DNA of 35,794 nt from Streptomyces albus subsp. chlorinus (GTDB taxonomy: Bacteria; Actinomycetota; Actinomycetes; Streptomycetales; Streptomycetaceae), in contig NZ_VJOK01000001.1 of NCBI RefSeq assembly GCF_013302895.1, forward strand, positions 5,512,022-5,547,815, in the 5' to 3' direction. The notes below the pieces were generated by a model. The model made no database searches. It saw only the letters and a program-made list of their open reading frames with translations, and had not been told where the DNA came from. Of the stretch, positions 9,542 to 16,783 are shown piece by piece. Position 1 is the first letter of the stretch. The number at the start of each line of letters is the position of its first letter. The translations under genes were made by a program, and so were the position numbers.

Positions 9542-10156
9542 GTGAGCACGACACCACCAGTTCTCGCCGCCGAGCTGGCAGCCGCCTGGGCCGATATTCA
9601 ACGGCACCACCCCGAGCTGCCGGATCTGGCCGCGCCCGAATCACTCATCGGAGAGTCCTCGTCCGCCTGCGGCACCGGGCTCTCGTTCGAACGGCTGCTG
9701 CACGAGGCAGTCCACGGCATCGCCGCCGCCCGCGGCATCCGGGACACCTCGCGCGCAGGCCGTTACCACAACCGCCGCTTCCTGGCGATCGCCGAGGAAC
9801 TGGGGCTCGACCACCCCGAGGAGCCGCACCCCAGCAGCGGCTTCTCCCTCGTGGTCCTCACCCCGGAGACGAGACGGCGCTACCGCCCGACGATCGAGCG
9901 CCTCCAGCGGGCGCTGAAGGCCTACAGCGTGGCGACCGAGGCCGACACCGGACGCAGCTTCCGCGGCCCGGCCGCGCGGCACGGCTCCTCCGGGGGCGGT
10001 GTCCGCGTCAAGGCCGTGTGCGACTGCGGCCGCAACGTGCGGGTGGTTCCGTCCGTGCTGGCCCAGGCCCCCATCATGTGCGGCGCCTGCGGCAAGCAGT
10101 TCCGCATCCCGGCGGAGGCGGCGGCCAAGAGCGCCGAGCCGGTGCCCGTGGGCTGA
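9542..10156 (+). CDS. Uncharacterised HExxH zincin-like protein with zinc ribbon
   Basis: A 204-residue soluble protein with no signal peptide or membrane segment. HEAVHGIAAARG (H54, E55, H58) is a metalloprotease-type HExxH helix. It is followed by RDTSRAGRYHNRRF, with H74 a possible further ligand, and a second helical region. The C-terminus has C160xC162 and C180xxC183, a zinc-ribbon pattern. I recognise this as a small actinobacterial hypothetical family resembling SprT-like zincins, but peptidase activity is not established. GTG at 9542 is chosen. The ATG at 9494 touches the palindrome and would precede the expected transcription start if the promoter at 9462-9492 is real. The Shine-Dalgarno (GGGAAC) is weak. 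Confidence 0.65.
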   Translation: MSTTPPVLAAELAAAWADIQRHHPELPDLAAPESLIGESSSACGTGLSFERLLHEAVHGIAAARGIRDTSRAGRYHNRRFLAIAEELGLDHPEEPHPSSGFSLVVLTPETRRRYRPTIERLQRALKAYSVATEADTGRSFRGPAARHGSSGGGVRVKAVCDCGRNVRVVPSVLAQAPIMCGACGKQFRIPAEAAAKSAEPVPVG

Positions 10157-10215
10157 GGCGTCGGCAGGGCGAGGAAGAGCGGTTCCCGGGGCGGGGCCGG
10201 GGCGCAGTCTGGGGG

Positions 10216-10233
10216 CCCCGGGCGGGCCCGGGG
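10216..10233. terminator. G/C hairpin after the zincin gene
   Basis: CCCCGGGC (10216-10223) and GCCCGGGG (10226-10233) are perfect inverted arms in a longer G/C run, with no U-tract. It could end the zincin transcript before rpsP, but runs of G/C give such arms easily here. Confidence 0.3.
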
Positions 10234-10402
10234 GCGGTTTCCCGCGGTGCCGGGCCGTGTGGCATCATGGACGGCTGAACTCGGCAGCCGCACAGGATCC
10301 CTCTCTCCTCCGGCTGACGCGTCCATTCGGACACCCGGCGCCGCAACCCCACGTGGCAGTCCGACGTGTCCACCCACGTCAAGACCAGGAGACACCACAC
10401 CA

Positions 10403-10858
10403 GTGGCAGTCAAGATCAAGCTGAAGCGTCTGGGCAAGATCCGTTCGCCTCACTACCGCATCATCGTCGCCGACTCCCGCACCCGCCGCGACGGCCGGGC
10501 CATCGAGGAGATCGGCCTGTACCACCCGGTGCAGAACCCCTCGCGCATCGAGGTCGACTCGGAGCGCGTGCAGTACTGGCTCAGCGTGGGCGCCCAGCCG
10601 ACCGAGCCGGTCGAGGCGATCCTCAAGGTCACCGGTGACTGGCAGAAGTTCAAGGGCCTTCCCGCCCCCGAGCCGATGAAGGTCCCGGAGCCGAAGGCCG
10701 ACAAGCGCGCCCTCTTCGAGGCCGCTGCCAAGGAGTCCTCCGACGAGCCGCAGGGTGAGGCCATCACCCCCAAGGCCAAGAAGGGCGACAAGGCCGAGAA
10801 GGCCGAGAAGAAGGCGGACGCCGGCGAGTCGGCCGCCACTGAGTCGACCGAGGCCTGA
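10403..10858 (+). CDS. rpsP: 30S ribosomal protein bS16
   Basis: A 151-residue small-subunit protein; the first 80 or so residues are the conserved bS16 core (VAVKIKLKRLGKIRSPHYRI, DSRTRRDGR). The remaining 65 are an Ala/Lys/Glu-rich tail (KADKRALFEAAAKESS, GDKAEKAEKKADAGE) common in actinobacterial bS16. GTG at 10403 is the start, with AGGAGA at 10387-10392; the frame is open upstream to 10247 but lacks conserved sequence there. It is followed two bases later by khpA, the usual actinobacterial order leading to rimM-trmD-rplS. Confidence 0.96.
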   Translation: MAVKIKLKRLGKIRSPHYRIIVADSRTRRDGRAIEEIGLYHPVQNPSRIEVDSERVQYWLSVGAQPTEPVEAILKVTGDWQKFKGLPAPEPMKVPEPKADKRALFEAAAKESSDEPQGEAITPKAKKGDKAEKAEKKADAGESAATESTEA

Positions 10859-10860
10859 GG

Positions 10861-11100
10861 ATGCTCGAGGAAGCCCTCGAGCACCTGGTGAAGGGCATCG
10901 TCGACAACCCCGACGAGGTGCAGATCGCGTCCCGCAATCTCCGTCGCGGGCGCGTGCTGGAGGTCCGGGTGCACCCGGACGACCTCGGCAAGGTGATCGG
11001 CCGCAACGGCCGCACCGCGCGTTCTCTGCGCACCGTCGTGGGAGCTCTCGGCGGCCGTGGCGTCCGCGTCGACCTCGTCGACGTGGACCAGGTCCGCTGA
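10861..11100 (+). CDS. khpA: KH-domain RNA-binding protein KhpA
   Basis: A 79-residue single KH domain. The core is LEVRVHPDDLGKVIGRNGRTARSL split around the GxxG loop (G-R-N-G), which contacts single-stranded RNA. The family (KhpA/YlqC) pairs with KhpB in Gram-positives and affects small RNAs and cell elongation; the role here is inferred. It starts two bases after the rpsP stop and is probably co-transcribed. A strong hairpin follows 22 bases after its stop. Confidence 0.93.
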   Translation: MLEEALEHLVKGIVDNPDEVQIASRNLRRGRVLEVRVHPDDLGKVIGRNGRTARSLRTVVGALGGRGVRVDLVDVDQVR

Positions 11101-11121
11101 GGAGCGGAATGCAGCACCGGC

Positions 11122-11159
11122 ACGGGCCGGGGACGGCAGCCAAGCCGTCCCCGGCCCGT
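11122..11159. terminator. Strong hairpin between khpA and rimM
   Basis: A perfect 16-base stem (11122-11137 with 11144-11159) closes a six-base loop AGCCAA. It begins 22 bases after the khpA stop. There is no run of T beyond TT, as in many Streptomyces terminators. It could terminate or attenuate rpsP-khpA mRNA, or protect its 3' end, while letting some rimM-trmD transcription through. Confidence 0.7.
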
Positions 11160-11349
11160 TGTCACGTCCGTGCCTCCCGCGAAGGCGCCCGGGGCGTCGC
11201 ACCGGGGAGCGCCTCCATCGGGGGAGCAGCCGGAAAGGGACGCCGAAGCGCCCTGGCACGGACACCGCCGCGGCACCCGGGCACGGGACACCGCTGAGGC
11301 ACCCCCTTCCGACACCCACCGAGCACGGAACCGAGCACGGAGAAGCACA

Positions 11350-12063
11350 GTGCAGCTAGTCGTCGCGCGGATCGGCCGCGCCCACGGCATCAAGGGCGAG
11401 GTCACGGTCGAGGTCAGGACCGACGAGCCCGAACTGCGGCTCGCCCCCGGCGCCGTACTGGCCACCGACCCGGCCTCCGCGGGGCCGCTCACCATCGCCA
11501 CGGGCCGGGTCCACAGCGGGCGGCTGCTGCTCCGCTTCGAGGGCGTGCGCGACCGCAACGCGGCCGAGGCCCTCCGCAACACCCTGCTCATCGCCGAGGT
11601 GGACCCGAACGAGACCCCGGAGGACCCGGAGGAGTTCTACGACCACCAGTTGGAGGACCTGGAAGTCGTCACGTCCGACGGCACGGTGGTCGGCCGTATC
11701 GAGAGCGTCGCGCACCTCCCGGCCCAGGACCTGCTGGTCGTCCGCCGCGAGAACGGCGGCGAGGTGCTGGTGCCGTTCGTCGAGGAGATCGTCCCAGAGA
11801 TCGATCTGGAGGCCCAGCGCGCGGTGATCGACCCGCCGCCCGGCCTGCTGGACGAGGCCACGGCGCAGCCCGGCGCCGGCCCGGCGGACGCCTCCGGCCG
11901 GGAGGGCACCGGCTCGTCCGGGGAGGAACGAACCGGCTCCTCCGGCCGGGAGGAGGCCACTGGCTCCTCCGGCGAGGGGGAAGCCACGGGCCCCGGCGGG
12001 GAGGACACCGAGAACTCCGGCGGAGAGGACGCCGAGGACTCAGGTGGGGAGAGCGCGCGGTGA
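11350..12063 (+). CDS. rimM: Ribosome maturation factor RimM
   Basis: A 237-residue factor for 30S assembly that binds uS19 and helps mature the 16S 3' domain. The N-terminal RimM domain (VQLVVARIGRAHGIKGEVTV) and the C-terminal PRC-barrel (EEFYDHQLEDLEVV, VLVPFVEEIVPEID) are complete by about residue 172. After DPPPGLLDE, some 65 extra residues form a low-complexity acidic tail rich in Gly, Ser and Glu with repeated GSSG units. Most RimM proteins stop near residue 170-180. GTG at 11350 follows GGAGAA at 11339-11344. The stop overlaps trmD (GTGA). Confidence 0.94.
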   Translation: MQLVVARIGRAHGIKGEVTVEVRTDEPELRLAPGAVLATDPASAGPLTIATGRVHSGRLLLRFEGVRDRNAAEALRNTLLIAEVDPNETPEDPEEFYDHQLEDLEVVTSDGTVVGRIESVAHLPAQDLLVVRRENGGEVLVPFVEEIVPEIDLEAQRAVIDPPPGLLDEATAQPGAGPADASGREGTGSSGEERTGSSGREEATGSSGEGEATGPGGEDTENSGGEDAEDSGGESAR

Positions 12064-12875
12064 GGCTCGACGTCGTCACGATCTTCCCCGAGTACCTGGA
12101 GCCGCTGAACGTCTCGCTGGTCGGCAAGGCCCGTGCACGCGGCGTCCTGGACGTCCGCGTGCACGACCTGCGCGACTGGACGCACGACAGGCACAACACC
12201 GTCGACGACACCCCCTACGGCGGCGGTCCCGGCATGGTCATGAAGCCGGAGCCGTGGGGAGAGGCGCTGGACGAGATCCTGGCGAGCGGCGAGCCGGGCC
12301 AGGAGCCGCCCGTGCTGGTCGTCCCCACCCCCAGCGGCCGGCCCTTCACCCAGGAGCTGGCCGTGGAGCTGGCCGAGAAGCCGTGGCTGGTCTTCACCCC
12401 GGCCCGCTACGAGGGCATCGACCGCCGCGTCATCGAGGAGTACGCGGACCGGCTGGACGTGCGCGAGGTGTCCATCGGCGACTATGTGCTCGCCGGTGGT
12501 GAGGCGCCCGTCCTGGTGATGGTCGAGGCGGTGGCACGGCTGCTGCCCGGAGTGCTGGGCAACGCCGCCTCGCACCAGGACGACTCCTTCGCGCCCGGCG
12601 CCATGGCCGACCTGCTGGAGGGGCCCGTCTACACCAAGCCGCCCGAGTGGCGGGGACGCGGCATCCCCGAGGTGCTGCTGAGCGGCCACCATGGCAGGAT
12701 CGCCCGCTGGCGCCGCGACCAGGCGTTCGCACGGACCGCGGCCCACCGGCCCGACCTGATCGAACGCTGCGATCCCGAGGCCCTCGACAAGCACGACCGG
12801 GCCGCGCTGGAGGCGCTCGGCTGGCGGCAGGGGACCGACGGACACTGGCAGCGGGTACCCGAGGACACTCCGTAA
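12060..12875 (+). CDS. trmD: tRNA (guanine-37-N1) methyltransferase TrmD
   Basis: A 271-residue SPOUT-family enzyme that methylates N1 of G37 next to the anticodon with S-adenosylmethionine, preventing +1 frameshifts. The start MRLDVVTIFPEYL and the substrate loop DDTPYGGGPGMVMKPEP are typical. The trefoil-knot SAM site is visible as VLVVPTPSGRPF, ARYEGIDRRVIEEY and DYVLAGGEAPVLVMVEA. GTG at 12060 overlaps the rimM stop by four bases, implying coupling. Length is normal for the family. Confidence 0.96.
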   Translation: MRLDVVTIFPEYLEPLNVSLVGKARARGVLDVRVHDLRDWTHDRHNTVDDTPYGGGPGMVMKPEPWGEALDEILASGEPGQEPPVLVVPTPSGRPFTQELAVELAEKPWLVFTPARYEGIDRRVIEEYADRLDVREVSIGDYVLAGGEAPVLVMVEAVARLLPGVLGNAASHQDDSFAPGAMADLLEGPVYTKPPEWRGRGIPEVLLSGHHGRIARWRRDQAFARTAAHRPDLIERCDPEALDKHDRAALEALGWRQGTDGHWQRVPEDTP

Positions 12876-12901
12876 CCGGTGGCGGGGAACGGGCGGCCGA
12901 T

Positions 12902-12931
12902 TTGGGCCGGACGGGCAGCCCGTGGAAGAAT
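12902..12931 (+). promoter_or_regulatory. Possible rplS promoter
   Basis: TTGGGC (12902-12907) and AAGAAT (12926-12931) are 18 bases apart, a reasonable -35/-10 pair for the main Streptomyces sigma factor. It lies in the 187-base gap after trmD and would give a leader of about 125 bases before rplS. No experiment is available to confirm it. Confidence 0.45.
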
Positions 12932-13022
12932 GGGCCGCTGCCTCACATCCGGCGCGCGACCCTGCCACAGGGGGACCGACGCCCGCCGTGCGTGAAGGCT
13001 CCCCGTTCACATCACGATATGC

Positions 13023-13050
13023 CGCTGATGACCTGTGGCATCAGCGAGGA
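13023..13050 (+). promoter_or_regulatory. Hairpin abutting the rplS ribosome-binding site
   Basis: CGCTGATG (13023-13030) and CATCAGCG (13039-13046) form a perfect eight-base stem with an eight-base loop. The last base of the stem is the first of the Shine-Dalgarno GAGGA (13046-13050). This arrangement fits a ribosomal-protein leader that senses free L19 or otherwise controls access to the start at 13063. Confidence 0.55.
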
Positions 13051-13062
13051 AAGCAGACGGAC

Positions 13063-13413
13063 ATGTCCCACCTTCTCGACAGCGTCGACGCCGCGTCCCT
13101 GCGCACGGACGTCCCGGACTTCCGCCCGGGCGACACGATCAACGTGCACGTGCGCGTCATCGAGGGCAACCGCTCCCGCGTCCAGCAGTTCAAGGGCGTC
13201 TGCATCCGCCGCCAGGGCTCGGGCGTGCGCGAGACCTTCACGGTCCGCAAGGTCAGCTTCAGCGTCGGTGTCGAGCGCACCTTCCCGGTGCACACCCCGA
13301 TCGTCGAGAAGATCGAGGTCGTGACCCGCGGTGACGTCCGCCGCGCCAAGCTGTACTACCTGCGCGACCTGCGCGGCAAGGCCGCCAAGATCAAGGAGAA
13401 GCGCGAGAGCTGA
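13063..13413 (+). CDS. rplS: 50S ribosomal protein bL19
   Basis: A 116-residue protein at the 30S-50S interface. Family features include DFRPGDTINVHVRVIEGNRS, VQQFKGVCIRRQGSG, VGVERTFPVHTPIVEKIEV and the basic C-terminal DLRGKAAKIKEK. ATG at 13063 gives the standard length; the frame is open further upstream to 12922 but shows no conservation. GAGGA at 13046-13050 serves as the ribosome-binding site. It closes the rimM-trmD-rplS block and precedes the signal peptidase cluster, as in other actinobacteria. Confidence 0.97.
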   Translation: MSHLLDSVDAASLRTDVPDFRPGDTINVHVRVIEGNRSRVQQFKGVCIRRQGSGVRETFTVRKVSFSVGVERTFPVHTPIVEKIEVVTRGDVRRAKLYYLRDLRGKAAKIKEKRES

Positions 13414-13443
13414 TCTCGCGTCCTGGGTGTTCACGGCGCCGGT

Positions 13444-13449
13444 TAGGCT
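13444..13449 (+). promoter_or_regulatory. Putative -10 for leaderless sipW mRNA
   Basis: TAGGCT at 13444-13449 ends eight bases before the sipW ATG (13458). There is no Shine-Dalgarno in between. This is the pattern of Streptomyces leaderless transcripts, with transcription starting at or next to the ATG. No clear -35 is seen. Confidence 0.5.
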
Positions 13450-13457
13450 TCCGCCCG

Positions 13458-14174
13458 ATGAACACCGAGGCAGAGCAGGACGAACCGGAGCGCGACCGCT
13501 CCTTTGTTCCCGAGGAGGGAGCCGAGGGCAGGTCGCGCTCCGTGCGTCTGGCCCTGGGAACCGGATTCGTGCTGGGGGCACTCTTGCTGACGAGTGCGTT
13601 CGTCGTGCAGCCTTTTCTGATTCCGAGTTCCTCGATGGACCCGACCCTGCGTGTGGGGGACCGGGTGCTGGTGAACAAGCTGGCCTACCGTTTCGGCGGC
13701 GGTCCGCAGCGCGGGGACGTGATCGTCTTCGACGGCACCGACTCCTTCTCGGGGGAGGCGGACCCCGATGCCAACCCGGTGACGACCGCCCTGCGCGAGG
13801 CCGGCGCCGCGACCGGGCTGGTGCGGCCCTCCGAGACCGACTATGTGAAGCGCGTGATCGGAGTCGGCGGCGACCTGGTGCGCTGCTGCGACAGGCGGGG
13901 GAGGATCGAGGTGAACGGCCGGCCCGTGACGGAGGGCTACCTCCACCCTGGCGACGACCCCTCCACCGTCCCCTTCGAGACCCGGGTGCCCGAGGGGCGC
14001 CTGTGGGTGATGGGCGACCACCGCTCCCGGTCCAGCGACTCCCGCGACCACCTCGGCGACCCGGGCGGCGGGACGGTTCCCGTCGACCGCGTCATCGGGC
14101 GGGCCGACTGGATCGGCTGGCCGCTGGGCCGGATCGGCTCGGTACCCGCGGGAGCGGACGGCGGCCATGACTGA
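13458..14174 (+). CDS. sipW: Type I signal peptidase, SipW-like (first of four)
   Basis: A 238-residue membrane serine protease that removes signal peptides on the outer face of the membrane. A short charged cytoplasmic N-terminus is followed by one transmembrane helix (VRLALGTGFVLGALLLTSAF). The catalytic Ser59 lies in PSSSMDPTLRVGDRV and the general-base Lys131 in DYVKRVIGVGGD. The conserved box MGDHRSRSSDSRDHLG follows. It lacks the C-terminal membrane helix of SipX/SipY. The gene order and features match the sipWXYZ cluster of Streptomyces lividans. The start is the ATG without a Shine-Dalgarno, and the end overlaps sipX by eight bases. Confidence 0.92.
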   Translation: MNTEAEQDEPERDRSFVPEEGAEGRSRSVRLALGTGFVLGALLLTSAFVVQPFLIPSSSMDPTLRVGDRVLVNKLAYRFGGGPQRGDVIVFDGTDSFSGEADPDANPVTTALREAGAATGLVRPSETDYVKRVIGVGGDLVRCCDRRGRIEVNGRPVTEGYLHPGDDPSTVPFETRVPEGRLWVMGDHRSRSSDSRDHLGDPGGGTVPVDRVIGRADWIGWPLGRIGSVPAGADGGHD

Positions 14175-15750
14175 CCCCGAAGGCGGAAACGGGCAGGCTC
14201 CCGGGTACGAACACGAGTACGGGCACCCGTACACGCCTCGCCCCGCACCCCCGCCCGCGTCCCCGTACGGCGAGTGGCCACCGGCGACACCGGCCCCTCC
14301 GCCCCCGCACGGATCCGACCCGCAACCTTATGGGGCGTCGTACCCGTACACAGAGCCGTACGACTACTCCTACGACCCCGCGCAGGGCCCCGCCCACGAC
14401 GCCGCGCGGACGCCCGCCCCCCACGCGGCGCAACCACGCGCCCCCCACGTGGGGCAACCACCCGTCCCCTCCGCCCACGGTGCTGCCCAGGCGCAGGCCG
14501 ATCACCTGTACGGGCCGGCGCAGCCGTACGGCGACCCGGCCCGCGGTGCTGCCCGGGCGCACGGTGCGGCCCGGGCGCACGCCGGCCCACCGTCCGCGCC
14601 CGCCGGACCGGCCCAGGGTCCGCCCGTCGGCACACCGGCCGAGACGCCGGCGGAGACGACCGCCGAACTGCCGGCCGGGGCGTTCGGTGTGCCGCCCGCC
14701 AGGACCGGCGGGCCCGCCGGTCCGGAAGGGGACGCTCCGGGTGACGGGGGAGCGCCGCCGCTGCGACGCCCCGGCCAGGGGCGGGCCGACCGCAGGCGGG
14801 CCGCCAAACGCATCAAGCGCCGCCGCAGGCTCTCGGCGACCAAGGAGATCCCGATCCTGATCGGCGTCGCCCTGCTGATCGCCCTGGTCCTCAAGAGCTT
14901 CCTCGTCCAGGCGTTCGTGATCCCCTCCGGGTCGATGGAGCAGACCATCCGGATCGGTGACCGGGTGCTCGTCGACAAGCTCACCCCGTGGTTCGGCTCC
15001 AAGCCGCAGCGGGGCGACGTGGTCGTGTTCGAGGACCCCGGCGGCTGGCTGGAGAACGAGAAGGGCAAGAAGAAGGATCCGCCCGCGGGCCTCAAGCAGG
15101 GCAAGGAATTCCTGACATTCCTCGGACTGCTGCCCTCGGACGACGAACAGGACCTGATCAAACGCGTCGTCGCCGTCGGCGGTGACACCGTGCGCTGCTG
15201 CGACAAGCAGGGCCGGATCACCGTGAACGGCACGCCGCTGCACGAGCCCTACATCCATCCGGGCAACAAACCCTCGCGGATGAAGTTCAAGGTGACCGTC
15301 CCCCTGGGGCGCGTCTTCGTCCTCGGGGACCACCGCGCCAACTCCGCCGACTCGCGTTACCACTTGCGGGAGCCGGACCATGGAACGATCGGGGAGGACC
15401 GGATCGTTGGAAGAGCGGTCGTCATCGCCTGGCCCTTCGACCACTGGAGACGGTTGGAGCGGCCGGAGACCTTCGACACGGTGCCGGACGCGGGCGGCGT
15501 GTCGGCGCCCGCACCCGGGGACCGTGAGAATCGAGTGGCGCAACTCCCGTTCTCTGCGGAACTTCCGCTCGTTATGGGAGTGGTGGGCCTGTCCCGGCTG
15601 AGGGGCAGGCGAACGCGCAGCGTGAGGAGTGGATGTGGGGGACTTGGCGGTCGGCGCACGGTCCGGTTCCGGGTACCCGGAGAACGAACGTCCTGGTACG
15701 GACGGCAGGACGGGCGACGCAGGACCACCGGCCGTGGAAAGAGAGAGTGA
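14167..15750 (+). CDS. sipX: Type I signal peptidase, SipX-like, with unusual ends
   Basis: A 527-residue protein, far longer than usual for Sip proteins. Residues 1-215 or so are a Pro/Ala/Gly/Tyr-rich cytoplasmic region; a basic stretch (KRIKRRRRL) and a transmembrane helix (IPILIGVALLIALVLKSFLV) follow. The protease domain has Ser256 (PSGSMEQT) and Lys332 (LIKRVVAVGGD), then LGDHRANSADSRYH. A possible C-terminal membrane segment, ELPLVMGVVGLSRLRGRR, is expected to be near the end. Instead the frame runs about 45 residues more, overlapping sipY by 116 bases with low G/C at third positions. This suggests a lost stop or a small frameshift near 15620. The catalytic domain is intact. Confidence 0.88.
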   Translation: MTDPEGGNGQAPGYEHEYGHPYTPRPAPPPASPYGEWPPATPAPPPPHGSDPQPYGASYPYTEPYDYSYDPAQGPAHDAARTPAPHAAQPRAPHVGQPPVPSAHGAAQAQADHLYGPAQPYGDPARGAARAHGAARAHAGPPSAPAGPAQGPPVGTPAETPAETTAELPAGAFGVPPARTGGPAGPEGDAPGDGGAPPLRRPGQGRADRRRAAKRIKRRRRLSATKEIPILIGVALLIALVLKSFLVQAFVIPSGSMEQTIRIGDRVLVDKLTPWFGSKPQRGDVVVFEDPGGWLENEKGKKKDPPAGLKQGKEFLTFLGLLPSDDEQDLIKRVVAVGGDTVRCCDKQGRITVNGTPLHEPYIHPGNKPSRMKFKVTVPLGRVFVLGDHRANSADSRYHLREPDHGTIGEDRIVGRAVVIAWPFDHWRRLERPETFDTVPDAGGVSAPAPGDRENRVAQLPFSAELPLVMGVVGLSRLRGRRTRSVRSGCGGLGGRRTVRFRVPGERTSWYGRQDGRRRTTGRGKRE

Positions 15751-16714
15751 CGGTGTGACCGCCGATACCGACGGGACGGCAGCGGGATCGGGAGCCGACG
15801 GCGAGGGGCCGCGCGGCTTCCCCACCGGCCCCGGGCACCCCCAGGCGCCGGGGCCTGGCGGAGCGACCGAGGGCCGCCGGGGGGAGGACACCCCGGACGA
15901 GGGCGCGGAGAAGGACGCGCGGGCCGCGAAGAAGCAGCAGCGTTCCTTCTGGAAGGAACTGCCGATGCTCATCGGCATCGCGCTGATCCTCGCCCTGATC
16001 ATCAAGACCTTCCTCGTGCAGGCGTTCTCCATCCCCTCCGACTCGATGCAGAACACCCTCCAGCGCGGTGACCGGGTGCTGGTCGACAAGCTCACCCCGT
16101 GGTTCGGGTCCACCCCGGAGCGCGGTGAGGTCGTCGTCTTCCACGATCCGGGCGGCTGGCTCCCGGAGGCGCAGGTGGAGGAGAACTTCCTCCAGACGAC
16201 CCTCAGCTTCATCGGCCTGATGCCCTCCGCCAACGAGAAGGACCTGATCAAGCGGGTCATCGCGGTCGGCGGGGACACCGTGGAGTGCAAGAAGGGCGGC
16301 AAGGTCCGCGTCAACGGAACGGCGCTGGAGGAGTCCTCCTACATCTTCCCGGGCGGCACGCCCTGCGACGACAAGCCGTTCGGCCCGGTCAAGGTGCCCA
16401 AGGGCAAGCTGTGGGTGATGGGCGACCACCGCCAGGACTCGCTCGACTCCCGCTACCACCAGAACCAGCCCGGCGGCGGCTTCGTCCCCGAGGACAAGGT
16501 CGTGGGGCGGGCGATCGTCAAGGCGTGGCCCATCAACCGCTGGGGCACGCTCCCGGTTCCCGGCACCTTCGACCAGAAGGGCGTCCAGGCGGCTGCCGTG
16601 AGCGCGGCACCGGGTGCGCTCGGCCTCGCGGGCGCGGTCCCGTTCGTGCTGTGGCGGCGCCGGCGGGCGCGGGTCACCACGCCCTCGGCCCGTTCGGTGC
16701 CGTCCGAGGGCTGA
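15635..16714 (+). CDS. sipY: Type I signal peptidase, SipY-like
   Basis: A 359-residue signal peptidase. An acidic, Gly/Pro-rich N-terminal region of about 105 residues precedes the membrane helix (LPMLIGIALILALIIKTFLV). Catalytic Ser137 is in PSDSMQNTLQRGDRVLVDKL and Lys206 in LIKRVIAVGGDTVECK; MGDHRQDSLDSRYHQNQPGG is the conserved box. A second hydrophobic stretch near the C-terminus (SAAPGALGLAGAVPFVLW), followed by RRRRAR, is a likely C-terminal anchor. GTG at 15635 is preferred over GTG at 15629 because GAGGAG (15624-15629) then has a five-base spacing. It is probably in one operon with sipW and sipX. Confidence 0.92.
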   Translation: MGDLAVGARSGSGYPENERPGTDGRTGDAGPPAVERESDGVTADTDGTAAGSGADGEGPRGFPTGPGHPQAPGPGGATEGRRGEDTPDEGAEKDARAAKKQQRSFWKELPMLIGIALILALIIKTFLVQAFSIPSDSMQNTLQRGDRVLVDKLTPWFGSTPERGEVVVFHDPGGWLPEAQVEENFLQTTLSFIGLMPSANEKDLIKRVIAVGGDTVECKKGGKVRVNGTALEESSYIFPGGTPCDDKPFGPVKVPKGKLWVMGDHRQDSLDSRYHQNQPGGGFVPEDKVVGRAIVKAWPINRWGTLPVPGTFDQKGVQAAAVSAAPGALGLAGAVPFVLWRRRRARVTTPSARSVPSEG

Positions 16715-16740
16715 CGCCTCCCCGTACTCCTGGGTAGGGT
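16711..16740 (+). promoter_or_regulatory. Putative sipZ promoter
   Basis: CTGACG (16711-16716), which includes the sipY stop codon, and TAGGGT (16735-16740) are 18 bases apart, a good Streptomyces -35/-10 pair. It would give a leader of about 37 bases with GGGGAG at 16770-16775 before the GTG at 16784. This agrees with the known separate transcription of sipZ in Streptomyces lividans. Confidence 0.6.
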
Positions 16741-16783
16741 GCGCAGGTCATCGAGCTGCTGTGCGGACCGGGGAGTTACGGAA

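Noticed and set aside
12922..13062. In-frame N-terminal extension of rplS
   Set aside because: It covers the promoter and leader hairpin, is not conserved in bL19, and the ATG at 13063 has the ribosome-binding site.
14092..16314. 740-codon minus-strand frame opposite sipX and sipY
   Set aside because: It looks like a translation of the reverse of signal peptidase codons, with no conserved family and no ribosome-binding site.
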